In this document: positions 56,244-64,000 of the stretch, piece after piece
Layout of the letters: the number at the start of each line of letters is the position of its first letter
Position numbering within the stretch: the first letter of the stretch is position 1
NCBI GenBank assembly: GCA_902168185.1
Contig: CABHOV010000064.1
Coordinates: 1-64,000, forward strand
Length of the DNA: 64,000 bases
Source of the DNA: an uncultured Bacteroides sp.
GTDB lineage: Bacteria; Bacteroidota; Bacteroidia; Cytophagales; Cyclobacteriaceae
Direction: 5' to 3'
Position numbers and translations under genes: made by a program
Notes under the pieces: generated by a model
The model's input: the letters and a program-made list of their open reading frames with translations, nothing else
Told to the model about the DNA's origin: nothing
Database searches by the model: none

Positions 56244-56591
56244 ATGAATATCGAAGTGCTGCGCAAATTTTGTCTTTCTCTTCCTGCCGCGACTGAAGAT
56301 ATTAAGTGGGGAAGCGATCTTTGTTTTAGTATAGGAGGAAAAATGTTTTGCGTTTCCTCCATGGAAAGTCCACTCCGAATTTCATTTAAAGTACCTGATG
56401 AAGATTTTGAAGAGCTTGCTTCACAGGAAGGATTCATACCAGCTCCCTATATGGCACGCGCCAAGTGGGTATCGTTAACCGATATCAAGAAGCTTAAACC
56501 GAAAGAACTGGAAAGCTATATCCGTCAATCTTACGAATTGAAAAAAATGAAGCTTACCAAGAAGGTGCGTAAAGAACTACACCTTGACTAA
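56244..56591 (+). CDS. MmcQ/YjbR family protein
   Basis: A 115-residue protein of the MmcQ/YjbR family: NIEVLRKFCLSLPAATEDIK, the conserved KVPDEDFEELASQEGFIPAP and YMARAKWVSL. The fold is a double-wing type thought to bind DNA; the physiological role is not known. It stands alone between the LysM gene and a terminator shared with the FKBP gene on the other strand. Confidence 0.88.
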   Translation: MNIEVLRKFCLSLPAATEDIKWGSDLCFSIGGKMFCVSSMESPLRISFKVPDEDFEELASQEGFIPAPYMARAKWVSLTDIKKLKPKELESYIRQSYELKKMKLTKKVRKELHLD

Positions 56592-56600
56592 AGTATAGAT

Positions 56601-56640
56601 CAAAAAAAAACTGTGAGCCTCTTTCGAAACTCACAGTTCA
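56601..56640 (-). terminator. Terminator between YjbR and FKBP genes
   Basis: AACTGTGAG (56609-56617) and CTCACAGTT (56630-56638) form a 9-bp stem. The A-run at 56602-56610 becomes a U-run on the minus strand, so it mainly ends the FKBP transcript and may also stop the plus-strand gene. Confidence 0.85.
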
Positions 56641-56657
56641 TAAGTCAAAGCTATATA

Positions 56658-57128
56658 TTAATGTTGATGTCCACCTGCACCATGCACGTGGCCATGAGAA
56701 ATCTCATCACTCGTAGCATTACGAACATCTACAATTTCAACATCGAAGTTAAGTTCAACGCCAGCCAATTCATGGTTAGCATCCACTGTTACAGATTCTA
56801 AACCTACCTCTGTAACCGTAACAACATTGCCATGGTTGGTTGAGAACTTCATGCCCTTGCGTACATCCTGGTCGCCAAACGCAGAACGTGGCACTTCCTG
56901 AATCATGGCAGGATCTTTTTCTCCATATCCTTTAGCTGGCTCGATTTTCAATTGAAGTTTATCGCCTTTGCTTTTTCCTTCCAATCCTTCTTCCATTCCG
57001 GCTATCAGATTTCCTGCACCGTGCAGATAATTTAGAGGATCACGACCATCACTGGTATCGATAATGTTTCCTTCATTGTCGCGAAGTGTGTAGTGGATCG
57101 CAGCTACTTTGTTTTTAGTGATTTGCAT
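56658..57128 (-). CDS. SlyD-like FKBP peptidyl-prolyl isomerase
   Basis: A 156-residue prolyl isomerase and chaperone. The FKBP halves (AIHYTLRDNEGNIIDTSDG with LIAGMEEGLEGKSKGDK) flank an inserted IF domain (about 65-120), the SlyD arrangement. The C-terminus is His-rich (ISHGHVHGAGGHQH), as in SlyD proteins that bind nickel. It acts in the cytoplasm, since no signal peptide is present. Single-gene unit with its own terminator. Confidence 0.92.
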   Translation of the reverse strand: MQITKNKVAAIHYTLRDNEGNIIDTSDGRDPLNYLHGAGNLIAGMEEGLEGKSKGDKLQLKIEPAKGYGEKDPAMIQEVPRSAFGDQDVRKGMKFSTNHGNVVTVTEVGLESVTVDANHELAGVELNFDVEIVDVRNATSDEISHGHVHGAGGHQH

Positions 57129-57209
57129 TGCTGAATAATTTTTAATGTTTCAATGAGATTATCCTCGGTTTCCGGGATGAAGCAGGAAGGCGAACCTCTA
57201 TTGGTACCG

Positions 57210-57217
57210 CAAAAATA
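57210..57217 (-). promoter_or_regulatory. Possible promoter -7 element for the FKBP gene
   Basis: On the minus strand this reads TATTTTTG, fitting TAnnTTTG, about 80 bases before the FKBP start. No clear -33 element is seen. Confidence 0.3.
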
Positions 57218-57407
57218 GTCTCTTTTATCTTCTTAAGTTTTAAGAATCTCAGAAAAGGATTCAGAGCCACCAATTTTATGATTTTCCGCACACGTTAGCG
57301 TATGGCGCTGATTTGGAAACGTTTGTCCTGCGTTTTTGGAAGATTTACCACCCCTTTGATCCCCATTTAACCCTCAACTTTCATCCCGATTTAACCTACA
57401 AGAGTTC

Positions 57408-57557
57408 ATGTTGAACTGGATTGCCAAAGTATTACTCATCCAGAAAAGATCTGCCGAAAAGGACCTGCGCAAAGTCAGAGTACTCTTTTTCCTCGAAGCA
57501 TTTTTCGGACTGATAGTACTGATCATTCTGTTTACGCTCTTGAAAATTTTTCTATAA
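57408..57557 (+). CDS. Small single-span membrane protein before susC
   Basis: A 49-residue open frame starting MLNWIAKVLLIQKRSAEKDL, with a basic middle (RKVRV) and one hydrophobic helix (LFFLEAFFGLIVLIILFTLL). The composition is that of a real small membrane protein and it ends 15 bases before susC on the same strand. No family is recognised, and there is no independent proof that it is translated. Confidence 0.5.
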   Translation: MLNWIAKVLLIQKRSAEKDLRKVRVLFFLEAFFGLIVLIILFTLLKIFL

Positions 57558-57572
57558 CCTAATAACACCTTT

Positions 57573-60500
57573 ATGAAAAGAAAATCATTACCAGGTAATG
57601 TGATCCGGCTCAGCTGGTTGCTGGCAAGCTTCTTCCTGCTGGGGCAGCTTGCATACGCACAGACCAACACCGTGAGCGGAGTAGTTAAAGACGCAGGAGG
57701 TCAGTCGATGCCAGGGGTCAATATTTTGATCAAGGGAACAACGATCGGTACCGTTACGAATGCAAACGGTGAGTATACGATTGACGCTTCGCAGAGTAGC
57801 ATACTTCAATTCAGTTTTATCGGATACAAGCAACAGGAAGTTTCTATAGCCAATCAAACAGAGATCAATGTTGTGCTGGAAGAAGATGTATCTACTTTGA
57901 ATGAAGTCGTAGTAATTGGTTATGGCTCTGTTAAAAAGACGGACATCACATCATCCATATCTTCCGTATCTGAAAAAGATATTAAGAACTTACCGGTTGC
58001 AGGTATAGATCAGGCTATACAAGGCAAGCTCGCTGGCGTAACAGTAACCAGTAATGGAGGTCAACCCGGAGGAGGCATTTCCATAAATGTAAGAGGAATT
58101 ACTTCTGTTAATGGCAATCAGCCCCTATATGTAGTGGATGGCGTGATCTTAAATGGGAGCAGAAGCAGTATATCTCAAGATCAGCTCGGAGGAATGGCAG
58201 GACAAAATGTACAGAGTCCACTAGCAGCCATTAATCCAAATGACATTGAATCTATAGATGTATTAAAAGATGCATCAGCGCAAGCTATATATGGTGCAAG
58301 GGGTGCCAATGGAGTGGTTTTAATTAAAACAAAGTCTGGCAAGGCCGGTGAACCCAAAATTACATACGATGTATACTATGGGGTACAGGACCTAAGGAAA
58401 AAACTAAGTTTAATGGATTTGAAGCAGTATGCTGGCTATCAAAACTCACTGGTACCCGAAATCAGAGCTGCAGGTAGCACTTTGGATACATTAGCTGAAT
58501 TTAAAAATCCTGCTGTTCTTGGACAAGGAACAGATTGGCAAGACGAAATTTTTCAACAAGGATCAATTCAAAATCATCAGTTGTCTTTTTCAGGCGGCAA
58601 AGACAAAACCACATACTATACTTCCTTTAATTATTATAAGAATGAAGGGATTGTAATTGGCTCTGACTTCGAACGGTTTAATATAAAACTCGGTATAGAT
58701 CAGCAGGTAAAGCCCTGGCTTAAAACCGGTATTAATCTTAATGTTTCAAAATCAAATCAGAAAATTACATTAACCGATGGATCGGATGCCGTTATTAGTT
58801 TGGCAGTTTATAATAGTCCCGCAGCGCCTGTAAGAGGGCTGGATGGACAATTCGCTTCAGTATCAAATATAGGGGGGAGTAATTTTGGTAATGCCAACAA
58901 TCCGGTAGCGATGGCTACCATGCGAAATGTTAAAGCGATACAGTATAAAGCATTTGGCGCACTATACGCTGACATTAATTTCCTGAAGTCATTTACATTT
59001 AGAAATGAAATAAATTATGATTTTAACGTTGGTCAAAATTCTGCATTTCAGCCGCTCGTACAGAATACAACAACAGGGGAAACTATATTATCGCCAAGCA
59101 AATTAGTTGAAGACAGAACAACAGCATTGTTTTGGGCTTTAAAAAACTACCTGACTTTTGATAGAACATTTGGCAAGCATTATGTAAATGTGGTAGTTGG
59201 TCATGAATCGACCCTAAGCAATTTTGACCAGATTACTACATCAAGGCAGAATCTTACAAATAATTTGCAGTCTATAAATGCTGGTTCCGCCACCAATCAA
59301 ACTATAAGCGGAGGTAAATATCTTACTGCATATGAATCATATTTTGCAAGAGCACTATATTCATTCAATAGCAAATATTCTCTCTCGGGTTCTATCCGAA
59401 GAGATGGTTCTTCTTCTTTTGGTCCTAACAAAAAATGGGGGGTATTCTCGGCAGTGTCTGCAGGATGGACACTTTCTGAAGAAGAGTTTATTAAAAATAT
59501 TTCAGTTATTAATTATTTAAAATTAAGAGCGGGGATAGGATCCGTTGGTAACTCTAATACAGCCAATCAGAATAACGCTTATGCAACGAACGTATCACTA
59601 GTTGCAATCAGTCCGTTTGGAAACGGTGCTCAGAACTTCAATGTGGGTAACCCCGATTTGCAATGGGAGTCTGTAGTGACTAAAAATGTGGGAATTGATG
59701 CCACTGTGCTAAATGGCATTATTGACCTGAGTGTAGATGTATATCAAAAGGTATCTACTAAAATGCTGGTGCAGGCTAAACTTCCTGTATATAGTGGTCT
59801 TAATTCTGGCAATACATATAACCCTGTACAGCCTCCGGTTACAAATGCAGGTAAAATGACGAATACCGGTATAGATATATCTTTAACTACGAACAACATT
59901 ACAAAAGGTAATCTTACATGGAAAACCAATTTCATATTCACACATTATAAAAACGTTTTGAACGATAATGGTGGTGTACCACAACCGGCATACAGGGAAT
60001 ACGGCAATGCAATTCAGGTAACGAATTCTCCTTCGGGGCAGGCAGTCGGTTCGTTTTATGGTTTAAAAACAGATGGACTATTCCGCACACAAGGAGAGTT
60101 AGATGCATTTGGTTTGGCAAACAGCAATAATCAATTAGCGGTAGGTCCACAAGGTATATACTTAGGCGATATTCGTTTTAAGGATGTGAACGGAGACGGT
60201 CTAATTAATTCCCTTGATTTAACAAATATAGGTAGCCCTATTCCAAAGTTTACCTATGGAATGACTAATACGGTAAACTACAAAAATTTTGATCTGTCTA
60301 TACTAATTACGGGAAGCTATGGCGCTAAAATCCTGAATTACACAAAACGTCTTACAGAAGGTCTTTATAATTCTTATTTGAACCAGTCGACTGATGTGTT
60401 GAACAGATATACTGCCGAAAATCCGGATGCAAGTATTCCTCGCTACAATCAATGGAACGACAACAATAGAAGGTTATCCGACAGATATGTAGAAAGCGGT

Positions 60501-60743
60501 TCTTATCTGAGAATTCAGAATGTAAGTTTAGGATATAATATCCCGGGCACTCTTTTAAGCAAGACCAAGTTTACATCCGCACGCGTTTATATATCTGCGC
60601 AAAATCTGAAAACATTTACAAAGTATTCAGGATATGATCCTGAGATTGGTGCTTATAACAATAACGTGTTCAATATGAACATTGATGATGGGCATTATCC
60701 AAACCCGAGAACATTTACCATCGGAGGTAACTTTGTATTCTAA
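57573..60743 (+). CDS. SusC/RagA-family TonB-linked outer-membrane protein
   Basis: A 1056-residue importer. Signal peptide about 1-29 (SFFLLGQLAYAQ). A carboxypeptidase-regulatory-like domain (about 32-105; VSGVVKDAGGQSMPGVNILI with GTTIGTVTNANGEY) is followed by the plug (DLPxA-type segment NLPVAGIDQAIQGKLAGVTV, then NVRGITSVNGNQPLYVVDGV) and a large barrel to the C-terminus (TIGGNFVF). SusC proteins take up glycan oligomers captured by their SusD partner, the gene that follows after 22 bases. Flanking genes suggest the substrate is a hemicellulose such as mannan. Confidence 0.96.
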   Translation: MKRKSLPGNVIRLSWLLASFFLLGQLAYAQTNTVSGVVKDAGGQSMPGVNILIKGTTIGTVTNANGEYTIDASQSSILQFSFIGYKQQEVSIANQTEINVVLEEDVSTLNEVVVIGYGSVKKTDITSSISSVSEKDIKNLPVAGIDQAIQGKLAGVTVTSNGGQPGGGISINVRGITSVNGNQPLYVVDGVILNGSRSSISQDQLGGMAGQNVQSPLAAINPNDIESIDVLKDASAQAIYGARGANGVVLIKTKSGKAGEPKITYDVYYGVQDLRKKLSLMDLKQYAGYQNSLVPEIRAAGSTLDTLAEFKNPAVLGQGTDWQDEIFQQGSIQNHQLSFSGGKDKTTYYTSFNYYKNEGIVIGSDFERFNIKLGIDQQVKPWLKTGINLNVSKSNQKITLTDGSDAVISLAVYNSPAAPVRGLDGQFASVSNIGGSNFGNANNPVAMATMRNVKAIQYKAFGALYADINFLKSFTFRNEINYDFNVGQNSAFQPLVQNTTTGETILSPSKLVEDRTTALFWALKNYLTFDRTFGKHYVNVVVGHESTLSNFDQITTSRQNLTNNLQSINAGSATNQTISGGKYLTAYESYFARALYSFNSKYSLSGSIRRDGSSSFGPNKKWGVFSAVSAGWTLSEEEFIKNISVINYLKLRAGIGSVGNSNTANQNNAYATNVSLVAISPFGNGAQNFNVGNPDLQWESVVTKNVGIDATVLNGIIDLSVDVYQKVSTKMLVQAKLPVYSGLNSGNTYNPVQPPVTNAGKMTNTGIDISLTTNNITKGNLTWKTNFIFTHYKNVLNDNGGVPQPAYREYGNAIQVTNSPSGQAVGSFYGLKTDGLFRTQGELDAFGLANSNNQLAVGPQGIYLGDIRFKDVNGDGLINSLDLTNIGSPIPKFTYGMTNTVNYKNFDLSILITGSYGAKILNYTKRLTEGLYNSYLNQSTDVLNRYTAENPDASIPRYNQWNDNNRRLSDRYVESGSYLRIQNVSLGYNIPGTLLSKTKFTSARVYISAQNLKTFTKYSGYDPEIGAYNNNVFNMNIDDGHYPNPRTFTIGGNFVF

Positions 60744-60765
60744 GGAACATTTTAAATATAAAAAA

Positions 60766-62334
60766 ATGAAGTACATATATATATTAACGTTATCACTATT
60801 CTTTGTGGTAACATCTTGTGACGAGTCTTTCCTGGAGAGACCCTCACAGAATAATCCGACAGAAGAAAATTATTATAATTCGGCTATAGAAGTAAATGGT
60901 GCCACGGGCTTACTGTATAATAAGGTTTGGTATGACTATCAGGATAAAGCTTTCCATGCTATAGGTGAGGCACTCGGCGGTAATATGCTCACTGCTAACG
61001 ATCCAAATTATGGAGGTTTAGTATATAATAAGTTCACGTTTACAAGTAGTGATGTTTTGGTTGCTTCTAGCTGGGCTTCACTATATTCTGTTGTTGGAGC
61101 TTCAAGTTCATTAATTCAAACACTTGAGCAGAAGAAGGCAAACGTGTCTGATCCGGCTTATCTGATACAGGGTATAGCCGAAGCGAGATTTATGAGAGGG
61201 GTTGCTTTTTTCTTTCTTGCCAGAGCCTTTGGTGCTGTACCTATTGTTGACGACCCTGTTGCTTTTGCTTCTTCAGGTGTATTTAATTCACCTCGTTATC
61301 TACAGTCTGATGTATTACGATATGTATTGGAAGATTTACAGTATGCAGAAGCGAACTTAGCAAGTGAAGCTAGTCAGAAAGGGAGAGTTACAAATCTCTC
61401 AGCGTCTGGTATGATGGCTAAGGTTTACCTGTATATGGGAGATTACGCAAATGCTAAAATCAAAGCCGCGTTAGTAGTTGATTCTAAAAAATATTCACTC
61501 TACCCAGACTACTATGAAATGTTTACGAGTTCAAAGGCAAACAATAATGTTGAATCATTATTTGCATGGCAATGGGCCGCTGCGGGAGGATATTCAATTG
61601 GAAATCCAATTCAAGCTTACTGTGGAACGCAAGCTTTGTTGAAACCCACAACGGGTGCAGGTTACGGATCTGTAATTCCTACTATAGATCTGATAGAATC
61701 ATACGATCCGTTGGATAAAAGAAAAGACTGGTCAATCATGCAGCACGGATTCTTTAGAAAGGATTGGACCAATATAAATTTCCCTAACGGATATACCTAT
61801 GATACTACATCTGTAGGTGGTGATGACGCCTTCAAAACAAAAAATGGTTCACGTGCAAATGCCATGAAATATGTTGTTGGCCCAGGTTCTAACGGGGAGA
61901 ATGTAAATGGGACTTCGACCGACATCTGCACATATATACTCAGATACGCAGATGTTGAATTGATATATGCAGAGGCAATTCTGGGTAATGATGCGTCTAC
62001 CAGTGATGACGCTGCATTAAAAGCTATAAACGATGTAAGAAAGAGAGCTGGCTTACCAGATTTAACATCAATAACCAAAGATGATATATTAACGGAACGC
62101 CGACATGAGTTTGCCTTTGAAGGCGACTACTGGTTTGACATTCAGCGGCAGGGATTTGATAAGGCCAGGGAGATAATAAGCAAACAAGAGAGAGGCTCGT
62201 ATGACTTCAATGGTAAACTTCAAAGTGAAAAAATCATGTTAAGTTCTCCTGATCAAATGTTCCTGCCTATTCCGCAAACAGATTTATCAGCTAGCCCTAT
62301 GCTAAGAGAGCCTGCTGTTCCATATTATCAATAA
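60766..62334 (+). CDS. SusD/RagB-family glycan-binding lipoprotein
   Basis: A 522-residue surface lipoprotein that sits as a lid on the SusC barrel. The ATG at 60766 starts a lipoprotein signal ending in the lipobox VTSC (Cys at about 18), followed by DESFLERPSQNNPTEENYYN, the common SusD start. TPR-like helices and the SusD C-terminal pattern (RRHEFAFEGDYWFDIQRQG, then MFLPIPQTDL) are clear. An open frame extends 28 codons upstream into susC, but the ATG given here is the natural start. Confidence 0.95.
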   Translation: MKYIYILTLSLFFVVTSCDESFLERPSQNNPTEENYYNSAIEVNGATGLLYNKVWYDYQDKAFHAIGEALGGNMLTANDPNYGGLVYNKFTFTSSDVLVASSWASLYSVVGASSSLIQTLEQKKANVSDPAYLIQGIAEARFMRGVAFFFLARAFGAVPIVDDPVAFASSGVFNSPRYLQSDVLRYVLEDLQYAEANLASEASQKGRVTNLSASGMMAKVYLYMGDYANAKIKAALVVDSKKYSLYPDYYEMFTSSKANNNVESLFAWQWAAAGGYSIGNPIQAYCGTQALLKPTTGAGYGSVIPTIDLIESYDPLDKRKDWSIMQHGFFRKDWTNINFPNGYTYDTTSVGGDDAFKTKNGSRANAMKYVVGPGSNGENVNGTSTDICTYILRYADVELIYAEAILGNDASTSDDAALKAINDVRKRAGLPDLTSITKDDILTERRHEFAFEGDYWFDIQRQGFDKAREIISKQERGSYDFNGKLQSEKIMLSSPDQMFLPIPQTDLSASPMLREPAVPYYQ

Positions 62335-62362
62335 ACCTTTCTCGAAAGTTAAAATATCAACT

Positions 62363-63424
62363 ATGAAAAATTATCTGAATATAATATTCAAGATGGTGTT
62401 GTTTGCAGGAGCATTGTACTTAACCTCCTGTAAAGACGATGAAGTCTCTCCATCTGTTGCGCAGATCTCACCAGAGTCTGCGGCTGCTAGATCTCTCTTG
62501 ACTGTCACGGGCGCAGGCTTAAAAGACATCAAGAAAATTACATTTGAAAATGGAAGTGTTCCCACCAACTTTACTTCGACATTTAACACTGACGGGGCCA
62601 TTCTTTTCAGAGTACCGGTTGATGCTGTGCCCGGCCAACAGAATATCATTTTTGAGAATGCTTCGGGTCAAACATTTACAGTGCCATTTACGGTTTTAGG
62701 ATTGGCAACTATAAATGAAGTGTCAGACTATAACTTCAAGAAGGATACTGAAATTATACTGACGGGTAAAAACCTGGACGATGTAACGAAAGTTACTTTT
62801 ACCGGGACGACTACAGAGCTTGAAGTCGTTAATAAAAGCGCGACAACACTCACGGTAAAATTTCCACAAGCTGATCCGGGTTTCTATGAATCTACCTTAA
62901 CCATTACGAATGCTGCTGGCCCTGCGCCTACTACACAATCATTTGTAGCTATAGATAATGCTGTGCAATTATTTACAGATGATTATGGTATAAATCCTTC
63001 GGGTAATGCTTTCCAAAATGCATCATGGGGTCCTTCATCTATTAGTACAACGCAGTTTAAGTCAGGAACCGCTTCTTTGTCTTTGGGATATGCTAAAGGT
63101 AACTGGAGTCAGGATGGATTTGGTTGGGATAATATATCGAATGACGGTTATAAATATCTGTCGTTCTGGTTGAAAGGTGCATCAAAAGACTATACGCTTT
63201 ACGTATGGTCTTCGGCCCAGCCAGGAACCTTCAATACATTTGATGATTTTAAGAAAATTACTGTGCCCGCCAACGTATGGACGTACTATAAACTTCAGGT
63301 GAGCAGTTTGAAAATTTTTGGTGAAAATAATACTACAGCCTGGAACCAGATTGGATGGAGAATTCAGGGGCCGGATGATCAGGATGAAACCTTCTATATA
63401 GATGACGTGATCTTGGTAAAATAG
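62363..63424 (+). CDS. IPT/TIG-domain surface glycan-binding lipoprotein (SusE/F-like)
   Basis: A 353-residue lipoprotein with lipobox LTSC (Cys at about 23). Two IPT/TIG immunoglobulin-like domains follow (about 30-110, VAQISPESAAARSLLTVTGA; about 115-195, LATINEVSDYNFKKDTEI). The C-terminal part (about 200-353) is a beta-sandwich rich in aromatics (ASWGPSSIS, GFGWDNISNDGYKYLSFWLK, WTYYKLQVSSL) that looks like a carbohydrate-binding module. Position after susD indicates a surface glycan-binding protein of the locus. A 12-bp inverted repeat follows. Confidence 0.88.
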   Translation: MKNYLNIIFKMVLFAGALYLTSCKDDEVSPSVAQISPESAAARSLLTVTGAGLKDIKKITFENGSVPTNFTSTFNTDGAILFRVPVDAVPGQQNIIFENASGQTFTVPFTVLGLATINEVSDYNFKKDTEIILTGKNLDDVTKVTFTGTTTELEVVNKSATTLTVKFPQADPGFYESTLTITNAAGPAPTTQSFVAIDNAVQLFTDDYGINPSGNAFQNASWGPSSISTTQFKSGTASLSLGYAKGNWSQDGFGWDNISNDGYKYLSFWLKGASKDYTLYVWSSAQPGTFNTFDDFKKITVPANVWTYYKLQVSSLKIFGENNTTAWNQIGWRIQGPDDQDETFYIDDVILVK

Positions 63425-63430
63425 ATTACC

Positions 63431-63463
63431 ATAAACCTGCAGGACTATGTTCTGCAGGTTTAT
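63431..63463 (+). terminator. Hairpin after the surface lipoprotein gene
   Basis: ATAAACCTGCAG (63431-63442) and CTGCAGGTTTAT (63452-63463) form a perfect 12-bp stem with a 9-base loop, directly after the stop. The following T content is low, so it may be a weak terminator or a stabiliser that adjusts levels of the downstream hydrolase. Confidence 0.6.
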
Positions 63464-63657
63464 ACATATAGTTATCTTTCTCACTCTATATATAGCACTA
63501 TTGACAGAGAATTTGAGATTCATTGCATGTATCTTTAAACATATTATCGCACCTGAAGTGTTTGATTGTATCAACAGGTGTTGCAAGAAGTCAAATTATT
63601 TATGTGAATAGAGAGTATAGATTTTGTAAATATAGATGTTGAATTATTTTTTATAAG

Positions 63658-64000
63658 ATGAACAACAAATTAGCTATGGTTTGGGTAATCCCAATTTTTT
63701 TTTATTTTGCTTGTTCGAAAGACAAGGAAGCTGACGTTACGCCCCAACCTGAAAACCCAGCATCGCTAACCAAGCAAAATGTAGCAACGTATATGGTGGA
63801 CAAAAATGCGACAGTGGAAACAGTCGCCTTGTTCTATAATTTAAAAGTAATGGCTAAAACAAGTTTTGCTGTGGGCCAGCAAGACGCGTTTGACGGATTC
63901 TATAAAAATACCGGAGGTATATCTGATATAAAAAAGACAACCGGTAATGATCCTGCTTTATTAGGATCAGATTTTATGTTTATTACAGATAAGAATAATA
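63658..64000 (+). CDS. Probable GH26 glycoside hydrolase lipoprotein (partial, 5' end)
   Basis: The first 114 codons of a gene cut by the window end. It starts MNNKLAMVWVIPIFFYFACS, a lipoprotein signal with lipobox YFAC. After a short linker, the stretch ETVALFYNLKVMAKTSFAVG, then QQDAF and the later TGNDPALLGSDFMFITD match the N-terminal strand and the G-x-Q-D motif of glycoside hydrolase family 26, whose members are mostly beta-mannanases (some xylanases or lichenases). The catalytic glutamates lie beyond the window, so activity cannot be confirmed. It is the enzyme gene expected after a susC-susD-lipoprotein set. Confidence 0.75.
   Translation, partial: MNNKLAMVWVIPIFFYFACSKDKEADVTPQPENPASLTKQNVATYMVDKNATVETVALFYNLKVMAKTSFAVGQQDAFDGFYKNTGGISDIKKTTGNDPALLGSDFMFITDKNN

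Noticed and set aside
57374-57670. Minus-strand open frame opposite the susC start
   Set aside because: It is antisense to the 49-residue gene and to the susC signal peptide, both better supported on the plus strand.

Overview
The window is a stretch of chromosome from a Bacteroidota bacterium, most likely order Cytophagales. Support comes from a SusC/SusD pair, many Bacteroidota-type lipoproteins, promoters of the form TTTG-N19-TAnnTTTG, the gene order rplQ-carA-eno-divIC, and DUF3667, DUF4905 and DUF4139 proteins. GC content is moderate. No insertion sequence, prophage, CRISPR array or tRNA gene was seen. It reads as stable core chromosome with the start of a glycan locus at its right edge.

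Layout. 1-440: the 3' end of a 23S rRNA gene, 5S rRNA and a terminator. 783-5339 (minus): an orphan TPR histidine kinase, then an OmpA lipoprotein, a 56-residue membrane protein and an MFS transporter that form one tight unit. 5539-10716 (plus): a lipoprotein of unknown role, a dienoyl-CoA-reductase-type SDR and the biotin genes bioF-bioD-bioA. 10730-20680: a DODA-type dioxygenase, a large von Willebrand A protein, an alpha-glucan phosphorylase lacking the usual PLP lysine, a giant AsmA-like protein and a small membrane protein. 20650-22622 (minus): an iron/B12-type ABC ATPase and permease.

23049-37770 (plus): the main ribosomal protein cluster in canonical order from rplC to rplQ, with secY, map, infA and rpoA. 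It starts at rplC, so rpsJ is not in its usual place. A near-consensus promoter and a structured leader lie before rplC. A second near-consensus promoter followed at once by a hairpin lies inside the cluster before rpsH. rpmD, rpmJ and two other small genes are short and easily missed. S14, S4 and L36 are all of the zinc-independent type.

37938-41447 (plus): carA, eno, divIC/ftsB and a small outer-membrane barrel protein. 41444-44811 (minus): an Ldh-family dehydrogenase and a multi-PAS histidine kinase. 44995-51348: a DUF4139 protein, a TonB-dependent receptor paired with a YfiR-like periplasmic protein, a glutamine cyclotransferase and an orphan PhnD-type binding protein. 51357-54161 (minus): a DUF3667 protein, kdsB and an NfeD-type protease in overlapping order. 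54266-57128: DUF4905, a LysM/RlpA-like protein, a YjbR protein and a SlyD-like FKBP. 57408-64000 (plus): a small membrane protein, susC, susD, an IPT/TIG surface lipoprotein and the first 114 codons of a GH26-like hydrolase. This is the left part of a polysaccharide utilisation locus, probably for a beta-mannan.
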